From: JACMLC01 sp963817025
GTDB lineage: Bacteria; Acidobacteriota; Blastocatellia; Pyrinomonadales; Pyrinomonadaceae
Reading direction: 5' to 3'
DNA: 64,000 bases
Assembly: GCA_963817025.1 (NCBI GenBank)
Contig: CAWFML010000004.1
Location: forward strand, 620,001 to 684,000
The notes under the pieces were generated by a model. It was given only the letters and a program-made list of their open reading frames with translations, was not told the DNA's origin and did not search any database. Shown in pieces: positions 40,183 to 48,292 of this stretch; the first letter of the stretch is position 1, and every line of letters begins with the position of its first letter. The translations under genes and the position numbers were made by a program.

Positions 40183-41076
40183 TCAAGCAGCATAGCGCGC
40201 ATAAACCGTCTTGACCTTTTCCAGAAAATCCCTGCGGTCAATCAGGTAGTAGAGCTTGACCGCGCCGTCGCCGCCCGTCAGGTGCTCGACCATCTTTTCC
40301 AGCACCTCAAACTGGTCGCGCTCCGTGATGCCCTGCGCGTGCAAATGTCCGCTGTAACGCATGCGGCGCACAAGTTCCATCAAAGTCAGGCGGCCTTCGA
40401 GCGTGCGGCCTCCGTGTCTATGCGAGCGGCTGACCAGATACTGTACCAGCAGCGCGTCATTGTAGAGCGCGGGCGCGAGAAAGAGCCGCGTGCCGTCGCG
40501 CTCGAATCCTTCTTCGAGCCGTTGCGAGCGGCGCACATTACGGACGCCTTCAAAAATCTCGGCCCAGTCAGTCTTCGGCTCGCGCCGCTCAAGAAACGCG
40601 CGCGTCACTTCCACCAGCCAGCCATCCGCATCCAGATCGAGCGCGTGTCCGAGCGTCTCAAGCCATTCAAAGAAAAGCGTGCGGCGGTCTGATTTTGTTT
40701 CGACGAGCTGAAACTGCTCATCGGACTTTGGCAGAGATTTTATGAGCGCACGGCGCGGCGCATCCGTCGCTTTGCCGCCTTCGATTCGATACGTGTCAAG
40801 CTGCGCGTGCCAACGCTTTGCCGCATCGCAGTAAGGGCAATGCGGATTCTTCTGCTGGCTGTCGAAATAAGGACGCGAGGCGACGGGCGCGGTCAACTCT
40901 GCTACGTTCGGCGCGTGGCGTTTAATCTCAGAGTAGGCCGTGCGCGGCGCGAGTCCGAGTTGCGCCGTGAAGATGTCGAAGATGCAGGCCAGACACAGGT
41001 AAGTCCCGTACTCCGTCACAGTGCCCGGCGGGAATTCATTCCAATCAAGTTCGAGTCGCTTACTGGAAGCAGCCAT
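40183..41076 (-). CDS. unknown soluble protein with two CxxC pairs
   Basis: A 297-residue protein that I cannot place in a named family. LCLACIF (near 27-33) and HCPYCDAAKRW (near 79-89) give two CxxC pairs about 50 residues apart; RHAPNVAEL and PYFDSQQKNPHCPYC look like conserved blocks. The C-terminal half is helical and charged, with FFEWLETLGHALDLDADGWLVEVTRAFLERREP and VEHLTGGDGAVKLYYLIDRRDFLEKV. There is no signal peptide or membrane segment. It ends on the minus strand facing the previous gene and lies 17 bases downstream of ttcA, suggesting co-transcription with that thiolation enzyme. Confidence 0.75.
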   Translation of the reverse strand: MAASSKRLELDWNEFPPGTVTEYGTYLCLACIFDIFTAQLGLAPRTAYSEIKRHAPNVAELTAPVASRPYFDSQQKNPHCPYCDAAKRWHAQLDTYRIEGGKATDAPRRALIKSLPKSDEQFQLVETKSDRRTLFFEWLETLGHALDLDADGWLVEVTRAFLERREPKTDWAEIFEGVRNVRRSQRLEEGFERDGTRLFLAPALYNDALLVQYLVSRSHRHGGRTLEGRLTLMELVRRMRYSGHLHAQGITERDQFEVLEKMVEHLTGGDGAVKLYYLIDRRDFLEKVKTVYARYAA

Positions 41077-41093
41077 AAGTTCAGGAAAACTGA

Positions 41094-41966
41094 TTACATT
41101 ATCGAAACTAACGTTGGCCCGCTGCTCGATTCTTCGATGTGGCCGAGGGCTGCATCAAGCTCAGCCTCGACATCGCCTGTGCCGGGCGCAAGATTCTTGA
41201 AATCGAAAAGGTTCGGGTCGAGCAGGTGCGAGGGCACAGCGTTGCCGAGCGCGGTCAACATCGAAGCGCGGATGTGCGGAATCTCTTTCTCAAGGTCTGC
41301 AATCAGGCGCTTGACGCGTGCGCGCTTGAGATTCGATTGCGACCCGCACAGGTCGCACGGGATTATCGGAAAGTTTTTGGCGGCGGCAAACTCCGTGATG
41401 TCTGCTTCGCGGCAATAGGCGAGCGGGCGAATCACAGTATTGCGCCCGTCCATCGAACGCAGCACGGGCGGCATCGCTTTCAGGTTGCCGACGAAAAAAA
41501 GATTTAAGAAGAACGTCGTGATGATGTCGTCGGAGTGGTGGCCCAGAGCAATCTTAGTACATCCCTCTTTGACCGCGACGTTGTAGAGAATGCCCCGCCT
41601 GAGGCGCGAGCAGACGGCGCAGTAGGTCTTCCCTTCCGGCACAATCCGTTTGACAATCGAGTAGGTGTCCTGCTCGACGATGCGATACGGCACGCCGATG
41701 CTTTCCAGATATTCAGGCAAAACGTGCTCAGGAAAGTTGGGCTGCTTCTGGTCCAGATTGACTGCCAGAAGGTCAAAGCGGACGGGCGCGCGTTTCTGCA
41801 CGTCGAGCAGCAGGTCGAGCAAAGTATAGCTGTCTTTGCCGCCGGAGAGGCAGACCATCACGCGGTCGCCGTCCTCTATCATGTTAAAGTCCTTGATGGC
41901 CTCGCCCATGCGCCTGAGCAATCTGGTTTTAATCTTGCTTTCCACAAACATCGAAGTCGTTTCCAT
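41094..41966 (-). CDS. ttcA: tRNA 2-thiocytidine(32) synthetase TtcA
   Basis: A 290-residue member of the TtcA/TtuA group of PP-loop ATPases. The PP-loop SGGKDS lies at 41-46; two CxxC pairs (C116-C119 in CAVCSRLRRG, C204-C207 in CDLCGS) are placed as in TtcA, where the cysteines hold a 4Fe-4S cluster. GHHSDDIITTFFLNLFFVG is the diagnostic middle block. TtcA adds sulfur to cytidine 32 of some tRNAs. I start at the ATG at 41966, with GGGA just upstream; the frame is open to 42119 but that part overlaps a miniature element and is not conserved-looking. Confidence 0.93.
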   Translation of the reverse strand: METTSMFVESKIKTRLLRRMGEAIKDFNMIEDGDRVMVCLSGGKDSYTLLDLLLDVQKRAPVRFDLLAVNLDQKQPNFPEHVLPEYLESIGVPYRIVEQDTYSIVKRIVPEGKTYCAVCSRLRRGILYNVAVKEGCTKIALGHHSDDIITTFFLNLFFVGNLKAMPPVLRSMDGRNTVIRPLAYCREADITEFAAAKNFPIIPCDLCGSQSNLKRARVKRLIADLEKEIPHIRASMLTALGNAVPSHLLDPNLFDFKNLAPGTGDVEAELDAALGHIEESSSGPTLVSIM

Positions 41967-42100
41967 TCCCTTGCCTTTAGTTTCGCTTCCAGAATGCCAT
42001 GTTCGGCCTTCTTGTGACAACCGTGCCAGAGGGACTCCGGCAACTTGACAGGCGGCGAGATGCGCCTGAATAATTGTGTTTCGTCCAGCCTGTGCTCCGG

Positions 42101-42270
42101 TATATTTTATGTGAATCAAACGTAGAATACTCTTTGCGCTTCTTTGCGAAAAACCTTTGCGCTCTGTGCGTTAAAAAGTCGCTTAACCGCAAAGAGCGCG
42201 AAAGAGAAATCCGCAAAGAACAAGCTGTTCCACGCAAAACGGTTTCTATTCATGATTCGCACATTTTATT
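42101..42270. mobile_element. MITE-like element, copy 1
   Basis: About 170 bases with terminal inverted repeats (left TTTTATGTGAATCA, right TGATTCGCACATTTTAT with small changes) and an inner hairpin of CTTTGCG/CGCAAAG words around GTTAAAAAGTCGCTTAAC. It is clearly related along its whole length to 52461-52640. No coding frame. It lies upstream of ttcA on the minus strand. Confidence 0.82.
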
Positions 42271-42484
42271 GGAGACGCAGAAGAAACTATCAGCCGTCGT
42301 GCCTGTGTTCCGGTCTGGCTGAAGTTGATTTGGCGGACATCCGCCTGACAGACACAGGCATCAGATGTACTTAAATCTTTTGCCCCGTTAGCGGGCAAGT
42401 CTTTCTTCCCCCTGATCCGTTCACAATCTGGCGAAGTTTCCATCCAGATTAAACTTTCTTCTCTTGCTCTTGAGGAATAGATTA

Positions 42485-45292
42485 ATGTTTTCTCGAAAAA
42501 TCATCTCGCTCGCGCTCTCTTTAATAATTTTATCCCTGCCTCTCGCCATCGCTTATGCTGCGGGCGGAACGATTACAGGCACTGTGACAGACCCGAAGGG
42601 CGCGCTGGTCGCCGGGGCGGCAATCACTGTCATGGATCCTTTGAGCAATCAAACTTTTACAGGGACAACCGACAAGACGGGTCGTTACAAGATCGAAGGC
42701 GTGCCCGCAGGCACGTACAACGTCTCTATCATTTCCACAGGCTTTAGCGAAGTGCGCCGCGACAGCATCAAGGTCGAAGAAGATAAGACGACGAACATAG
42801 ATGTCAAGTTGGAAGTCTCGATGGTTGAAGAAACGGTGACAGTCACAGCCGGTAGCGGCTTGAAGGGCAACGTAGACTCTACCTATCAACAGATCAGACA
42901 AAAAGCCGGAGAAGCGAATGCGTTCGATGCATCCGCCTCCGTCAACAATCTCGTCCTCAAACGCGATGCTGCGACCTTCACTTTGAAGAGCGGCGAAATC
43001 TATTTTATCGCGCCCGTTGAGGGCAAGCGCATGGGCGCGGTCTTCGTCGGCGAAGGCACGCTCAGCCTGACGCCTCCCGTCGAGCACGAAAAACGCAGCC
43101 TCGCGTTGTTCACAGATAAGACGACCCTCGAAGAAGATTTCACGCAACTCGTCCTGCATTTCACAGACCAGACTTATGAGGAAATCAAGGCTTCGTCGAA
43201 CGCCACGGCGCGCGAGGGCGGAGCGCAGGCCGGACGCGCACTGGATATTTACAAGGAGAATCAAACCCTGCTGCGCAAAGAGTTGCGCGGCAATATGGAC
43301 TTGCGCAAGCTGATAGACGTTTATTCTACGGCCCAGCGTCCGGGATTTTTCACGGCCTTCATCAATGGCCGCCACTATAACAAGCTGGTTTACGACATGG
43401 ATCCGCTCGGCAGCGCGGCAGTCGCGCCCGAACAGGTTGCTCTCTATAGCTTTGGCATCTCGGACGGCGGCATCTGGGTCGCGTTCTATATGGCCGACGA
43501 CTATCGCAAGGGAACGGCTAACAGTTCATACAACAGGCGTCTCTCAGACCTGACGCATCACGAGATTGACGCGACGATTCGCGGAACCAGACTAACGGCC
43601 AACGACACTCTGACCTTTCGCTCCAACGTGGCAGGCACGCGCGTGCTGCCTTTCGACCTCAGCCCCTCCATGCGCGTCAGCCGCGTGCAGGATGAGCAGG
43701 GTCGAGACCTCAATTTTATACAGGAAGGCAAAACGGAAGATGCCGATCTGGCAGTCATCTGGCCTCAGCCTCTGCAAGTCGGGCAGGATCACAAGGTCAC
43801 TATCCAGTATGGCGGCGAAGGCGTGGTGAAAGATTACGGCGGCGGGAATTTCGCGCTCGTCGAACGCACAAACTGGTATCCGAGCAATGGCGGAACGCAG
43901 TTCGGAGACCGCGCGATATTCGATTTGACTATCCGCTATCCGAAGGGCTTTACCTTTGTCGGCGTTGGCGCGCCTGTGGGCGAGGAAGCGCTGGAAGGAG
44001 ACCTCAAGGTTGCGAAATGGTCGAGCGGCAAAACGGAGTTGACTGTCGCCGGTTTCAACTACGGCAAGTTTAAGAAGAAATCTATCGAGGATAAAGAATC
44101 CAATTACGGCGTAGAGTTTTACGCCAACACTCAACTTGCGCCCGACCTTCAGGCTCGTGAAGCCCAGATCAAGATGATAGAGGCGCAAACGGGCCAGAAC
44201 ATAGAGCAATTGACGGGAGGCGATATTCAATCAGCTTCCACTGCCTCAACTACAGGCAGCGCGGATAAAGCTCTGGCCGACACGCAGAATGCCATGCGAA
44301 TCTACAACGCTTATTTCGGCAACCTGCCCTACACGCGTCTCGCTATGACGCAGCAGCCCTTTGCTTTCTTCGGCCAATCGTGGCCCACGCTCGTCTACAT
44401 GCCTTACACGGCTTTTATCAGTTCCACTGATCGCGTCAAATTGTTTGGCTCGAAATTCGGAACAGATACTTTCTGGGAATACGTCGGCCCGCATGAAGTC
44501 GCGCATCAATGGTGGGGTCACATCATCGGGTGGAGCAGCTATCGTGACCAGTGGATGAGCGAAGGCTTTGCAGAATTTTCATCTTCGCTTTACGTGCAGA
44601 AGGTTGTCGGCGTCAACAAGTTCATAGAGTTCTGGGAAGCTTTGCGCAAAGACATAGTGGAAGCCACCCCCGCAACCAAGGGACGCAAGCCTTACACGGT
44701 CGGGCCTGTCACGCAGGGCTATCGCCTTAACAGCGGCAAGACGGGCGGCACATATCAGAGGCTTGTCTATCCGAAGGGCGCATACATTCTGCACATGCTT
44801 CGGATGGTGATGTACGACTCGCGCGCGAAGACAGACCCGGAGGCGCGCTTCAAGGCGATGATGCAGGATTTCGTCAGGTCTTACTACAACAAGGATGTTT
44901 CGACGGAAGACTTCAAGCGCATCGTGGACAAGCACACGACGCCCGAAGCCAACCTTGACGAGAATGGCCGCATGGACTGGTTTTTCAACCAGTGGGTGTA
45001 CGGGACAGAAGTTCCGGCCTACAAATTTGAATACCAGCTCGGTTCGGCGGGCGGCAAGTCCGTCCTCTCAGGCCGCATCACGCAATCAGGCGTCAGCGAC
45101 AACTTCAAGATGCTCGTGCCCGTCTGGGTCAGCTATGACGGCAAGGGCTGGGTGCGGCTCGGCTCGGCCACTATCGTCGGCAACTCATCAGTGGATTTAC
45201 CGAATGTGAATTTGCCGAAAGAGGCCAAGAAGGTAGCCATCTGCGCGCTCAACGACGTGCTGGCAACCAGCATCGAGAACACTAAGCGATAA
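42485..45292 (+). CDS. exported M1-family metallopeptidase with carboxypeptidase-regulatory domain
   Basis: A 935-residue exported protein: signal peptide (IISLALSLIILSLPLAIAYAAG), a carboxypeptidase-regulatory-like beta domain (28-115; GTVTDPKGALVAGAAITV, GRYKIEGVPAGTYNVSI), a long beta-rich middle, and an M1 catalytic domain. The zinc site is complete: H670, E671 and H674 in HEVAHQWWG and E693 in SEGFAEF, with the canonical 18-residue gap. The usual GAMEN segment is not clear. It is probably a periplasmic or outer-membrane aminopeptidase-like enzyme. GAGGAA before the ATG at 42485 fixes the start. It ends at an inverted repeat shared with a convergent gene. The related protein at 23546-25261 has lost the same site. 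Confidence 0.93.
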   Translation: MFSRKIISLALSLIILSLPLAIAYAAGGTITGTVTDPKGALVAGAAITVMDPLSNQTFTGTTDKTGRYKIEGVPAGTYNVSIISTGFSEVRRDSIKVEEDKTTNIDVKLEVSMVEETVTVTAGSGLKGNVDSTYQQIRQKAGEANAFDASASVNNLVLKRDAATFTLKSGEIYFIAPVEGKRMGAVFVGEGTLSLTPPVEHEKRSLALFTDKTTLEEDFTQLVLHFTDQTYEEIKASSNATAREGGAQAGRALDIYKENQTLLRKELRGNMDLRKLIDVYSTAQRPGFFTAFINGRHYNKLVYDMDPLGSAAVAPEQVALYSFGISDGGIWVAFYMADDYRKGTANSSYNRRLSDLTHHEIDATIRGTRLTANDTLTFRSNVAGTRVLPFDLSPSMRVSRVQDEQGRDLNFIQEGKTEDADLAVIWPQPLQVGQDHKVTIQYGGEGVVKDYGGGNFALVERTNWYPSNGGTQFGDRAIFDLTIRYPKGFTFVGVGAPVGEEALEGDLKVAKWSSGKTELTVAGFNYGKFKKKSIEDKESNYGVEFYANTQLAPDLQAREAQIKMIEAQTGQNIEQLTGGDIQSASTASTTGSADKALADTQNAMRIYNAYFGNLPYTRLAMTQQPFAFFGQSWPTLVYMPYTAFISSTDRVKLFGSKFGTDTFWEYVGPHEVAHQWWGHIIGWSSYRDQWMSEGFAEFSSSLYVQKVVGVNKFIEFWEALRKDIVEATPATKGRKPYTVGPVTQGYRLNSGKTGGTYQRLVYPKGAYILHMLRMVMYDSRAKTDPEARFKAMMQDFVRSYYNKDVSTEDFKRIVDKHTTPEANLDENGRMDWFFNQWVYGTEVPAYKFEYQLGSAGGKSVLSGRITQSGVSDNFKMLVPVWVSYDGKGWVRLGSATIVGNSSVDLPNVNLPKEAKKVAICALNDVLATSIENTKR

Positions 45293-45379
45293 AAGGCGGG
45301 AATAAGGGGAAGGGTGCCGGGTGTAGTGAAAGCAACTGCTCAAACTACACCCGGCACCCTTCCCCTATTCCCTGCCTTT
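45292..45379. repeat. 36-bp inverted repeat between convergent genes
   Basis: Left arm 45292-45327 (...GGGTGCCGGGTGTAGT) and right arm 45344-45379 are complementary apart from two single-base shifts. It fills the entire gap between two convergent stop codons, so it should terminate both transcripts. Confidence 0.92.
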
Positions 45380-46215
45380 CAGATGGCACGCACTCCGAGC
45401 GCGTCGTTGTAGCAGCGATACAGCTCATTATAATCGCGCAGGGCGCGCTCTATCGCACGCGGCATTTTGCCTACGTCCTCACGATTGACGATCAGGCTAA
45501 CGTTATTGATAAAGGCCGCGTGCGCATCGCTGGTGCGTCCCGTGTCCGAGAGATGAACCAGAAAGAGACGCCGGCGCTCTGCGGGCCTCAGCGTATTGAC
45601 CTCGCGCGTGACAAAGGCCGCGCCCTGCTCCACCTGATCAAAATCCGCAGAGAGAATAATGATGTCTATTCGCTCATCACGCATCCGCTCAAAAGCCTGC
45701 GCTTTGTTCTCCGCAACATAAATCTGATAATCGCTTTCAGCCAGAGCGCGCGTCACAGCCTCGCGCTGCGCCTCTCCGATGCAGACGAGCACATGCCGCG
45801 CTTCCCATTCAAGACGCAAGCCGGGGCGCGAGCTATCCACGCCCTGCGTGCCGCGTTGCAAGAGCGTCGCCAGCATCCGCATCAAATCCTTTGTCTCGGT
45901 CGAAGACGACTCTTTCGTCTCGGTCGAAGACGGCTCTTTCACAACATTCTCTTTTTCCGTCAACGCGCTCTCTTTGGCCGCAGATGAAGCGAGACTGTCA
46001 GGCGAAGCAGGCTGGGGCGTTTCAAGTCGCGTCTGGCCCGAAGCAGGCGACTGCGCGACATCGAACGCGCCCTGCTCCTCCTGCGAGACGGGCGCGGGCG
46101 GCTGCGCGTGCACGATGTTCTGACACTTCGGGCAACGCAGAGTAAACGGGCGCGCAGGGACTTTTTCATCATCCACTTGCAAACGCATGGAGCAATTGGT
46201 GCAGGTGATAATCAT
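45379..46215 (-). CDS. MJ0042-type zinc finger plus degenerate receiver domain protein
   Basis: A 278-residue protein. The N-terminus is an MJ0042-type zinc ribbon: CTNCSMRLQVDD...RCPKC (5-31). A long Ser/Thr/Glu-rich linker follows (40-115). The C-terminal 130 residues have a receiver-like alpha/beta pattern (HVLVCIGEAQREAVTRAL, YQIYVAENKAQAFERM, IDIIILSADFDQ, RRLFLVHLSD), but the paired acids of strand 1, a clear phospho-acceptor and the conserved Lys are missing, so it is probably not phosphorylated. It starts 11 bases after the pilT stop on the same strand and is thus likely to work with the pilus motor. Proteins of this layout occur in gliding and pilus loci; that is inference. Confidence 0.82.
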   Translation of the reverse strand: MIITCTNCSMRLQVDDEKVPARPFTLRCPKCQNIVHAQPPAPVSQEEQGAFDVAQSPASGQTRLETPQPASPDSLASSAAKESALTEKENVVKEPSSTETKESSSTETKDLMRMLATLLQRGTQGVDSSRPGLRLEWEARHVLVCIGEAQREAVTRALAESDYQIYVAENKAQAFERMRDERIDIIILSADFDQVEQGAAFVTREVNTLRPAERRRLFLVHLSDTGRTSDAHAAFINNVSLIVNREDVGKMPRAIERALRDYNELYRCYNDALGVRAI

Positions 46216-46226
46216 GATTTCCTGTT

Positions 46227-47405
46227 CTATTCAATCATGCTCAGCATGGAATCGTATTGATTGGCAGCCCCGACGGTGGAAGTCTCGGCGCGTATAAAGT
46301 CTTCCGTCGAAGACAAACCCTTGAGCGCGAGTTGGAGGTTGTTTTGATTGGTGGCAAAGGCCAGCCCGTCTTCGAGCGAGATGATTTTGCGCTCGATCAG
46401 GTCTTTGATGACGCTGTCGAAATCCTGCATCCCGTCGAGCCTGCCGTCGCGCATCGCATCCATCAGAGACTTGCCATGCGCCTCGCCCTGCTCTATGTAC
46501 TCGCGCGTGCGCGGGCTTGACTTGAGAATTTCTACGGCGGCGACACGCCCGCGACCATCTGAGCGCGGAATCAAACGTTGCGAGACAATGTAACGAAACG
46601 TCTGGGCCAGTCGTGTGCGAATCACCTGCTCTTCGTTTTTCGGATAGAGGCCGATGATGCGGTCAACCGTCTTGGAAGCATCAATCGTGTGCAGGGTTGA
46701 GAAGACCAGATGCCCCGTCTCCGCTGCTTCCATCGCAATCTCCGTCGTCTCAAAATCTCGCATCTCGCCGATGAGAATCACTTTCGGAGCCTGCCTCAAT
46801 GCGGCACGCAGCGCAGACGGAAAATCCTCCGTGTCCGTGCCGACCTCGCGCTGGTTGATGGTGGAATTTTTGTGCGTGTGTAGAAACTCAAGCGGGTCTT
46901 CGATGGTCACGACGTGATAATGCTTGGTCTCGTTGATGCGGTCTATGATGGCCGCGAGCGTAGAGCTTTTGCCTGAGCCGGTCGGGCCTGTCAAAAGCAC
47001 TATGCCGTTACGCAGTTCCGAGATGTCTGCCAGTTGCGGCGGCAGAGAGAGCGAGTCTATGGTCGGGATGGTGGTGGGAATGACGCGCATCACGATGGCG
47101 TAGGTTCCGCGTTGCTGAAAGATGTTGACGCGAAAACGCGTGCGCGAAGGCAGGCTGTAGCTGAGGTCTGCCGTGCCCGTGCGCGCCAACCGCTCGGCTG
47201 CATCCGAGTTGCCTTTCATCAACGCCATCGCAATCACTTCGGTCTGATACGGCGAAAGCTTTTTCAGACCCAGCGGCTCGACGGGCGTCAGCTTGCCGTT
47301 GATCTCCACCTGCGGCGGTTGTCCGACTGAGAAATTCAGGTCGCTGATTTTGTCGGAGACGAGCAACATGCGCTCAAGAATCGGCGGAAGGTCGAGAAAG
47401 CTCAT
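46227..47405 (-). CDS. pilT: type IV pilus retraction ATPase PilT
   Basis: A 392-residue PilT/GspE-family ATPase. Walker A GPTGSGKSS lies at 140-148, the Asp box in VVTIEDPLEF near 165-174, Walker B in VILIGEMRD (209-217) and the His box HLVFSTLHT (232-240). The N-terminal PAS-like domain has the SDLNFSVGQPP segment. PilT hexamers retract type IV pili for twitching and DNA uptake. The length is a little above PilT (about 345) because of a C-terminal extension with a helical NNLQLALKGLSSTEDFIRAE end, nearer to PilU, so the PilT/PilU choice is open. No pilin or assembly genes are in the window. The zinc-finger/receiver gene follows 11 bases downstream. Confidence 0.92.
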   Translation of the reverse strand: MSFLDLPPILERMLLVSDKISDLNFSVGQPPQVEINGKLTPVEPLGLKKLSPYQTEVIAMALMKGNSDAAERLARTGTADLSYSLPSRTRFRVNIFQQRGTYAIVMRVIPTTIPTIDSLSLPPQLADISELRNGIVLLTGPTGSGKSSTLAAIIDRINETKHYHVVTIEDPLEFLHTHKNSTINQREVGTDTEDFPSALRAALRQAPKVILIGEMRDFETTEIAMEAAETGHLVFSTLHTIDASKTVDRIIGLYPKNEEQVIRTRLAQTFRYIVSQRLIPRSDGRGRVAAVEILKSSPRTREYIEQGEAHGKSLMDAMRDGRLDGMQDFDSVIKDLIERKIISLEDGLAFATNQNNLQLALKGLSSTEDFIRAETSTVGAANQYDSMLSMIE

Positions 47406-47587
47406 GCAGGCAATGCTCCATTTCAGGGAATTCTATCCGGGGCAAATAATGTCTGTAGGGGTTTTGAAGATGCTCGGCGCGCAATTTTTGGGAGTCGGCT
47501 CGCGCGCCATCCGAAGACAAAATGATTGTCGCGTAAAACTTGGATAAACGCAAGCAAATTCAGTTTAGCGCAGCGTTTTTCTGGCTT

Positions 47588-48217
47588 TTATGAAGAAATC
47601 GAGGCCAAAAACTCTCTCGTCCGCGCTTCTATATCAAGCGGAGGCGCAACAAGCGCGCCGACGACAGCCACCGAATCGGCCCCGGCAGCGAGCGTTTCGG
47701 CGGCTCTCTCCAGGGTGATGCCGCCGATGGCAACCAGCGGCAAATCCCCTATGGCCTCGCGGACAAGGCGCAAACCTTCGAGGCCAACGACAGGGTCTGG
47801 ATTCTCTTTTGATGAAGTGGGATAGATTGGGCCAATGGCTAAATAATCCACGGGCAACCGGGCGGCAGCCACTGCTTGCGCGACATTGTGTGTCGAATAT
47901 CCGATGATGGCTTTCCGGCCCAGAAGCCTGCGCGCGGCATCGGGCGGCAAATCATCCTGGCCCAGATGCACGCCGTCCGCCCCGAGCGCCAGCGCGAGGT
48001 CTGCGCGGTCGTTGATGATAAGCCGCGCGCCGCGCGCACGCGCGAGCAGCAGAGCCTCTACGGCATCCCTATAAAACTCGCGCGGACTCGCGTGCTTCTC
48101 GCGCAACTGTATGAACGTCGCGCCGCCCGCGAGCAAACGCCCGACCTGCTCGCTATGAGAGAGGCCGCAGAGACGCGCATCTGTAATCGGATAAAGCTGC
48201 GGCAAATCAAGAGACAT
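47588..48217 (-). CDS. thiE: thiamine-phosphate synthase
   Basis: A 209-residue TIM-barrel enzyme. QLREKHASPREFY binds the diphosphate substrate, NDRADLALALGADGVHLGQDDLP holds the magnesium site and GYSTHN, GPIYPTSSKEN, AIGGIT and SVAVVGA are the remaining ThiE blocks. It joins the thiazole and pyrimidine moieties to give thiamine phosphate. The family may also include TenI-type regulators, but all the catalytic positions that I can check are present. No thiamine-pyrophosphate riboswitch is seen upstream: the gap to the previous gene is only an inverted repeat that ends four bases before the ATG. Confidence 0.95.
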   Translation of the reverse strand: MSLDLPQLYPITDARLCGLSHSEQVGRLLAGGATFIQLREKHASPREFYRDAVEALLLARARGARLIINDRADLALALGADGVHLGQDDLPPDAARRLLGRKAIIGYSTHNVAQAVAAARLPVDYLAIGPIYPTSSKENPDPVVGLEGLRLVREAIGDLPLVAIGGITLERAAETLAAGADSVAVVGALVAPPLDIEARTREFLASISS

Positions 48218-48220
48218 GAG

Positions 48221-48292
48221 AAATTAAAAATGCAAAATGTAAAATGCAAAATGTAAGACGATTCTTATTTTTGCATTTTACATTTTTAATTT
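48221..48292. repeat. inverted repeat of AAATGCAAAATG words filling a gap
   Basis: The left arm is AAATTAAAAATGCAAAATG words and the right arm is their complement. On the minus strand it contains the stop codon of the sugar-phosphate transferase gene (48286-48288) and ends four bases before the thiE ATG, so it forms the whole gap. Confidence 0.9.
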
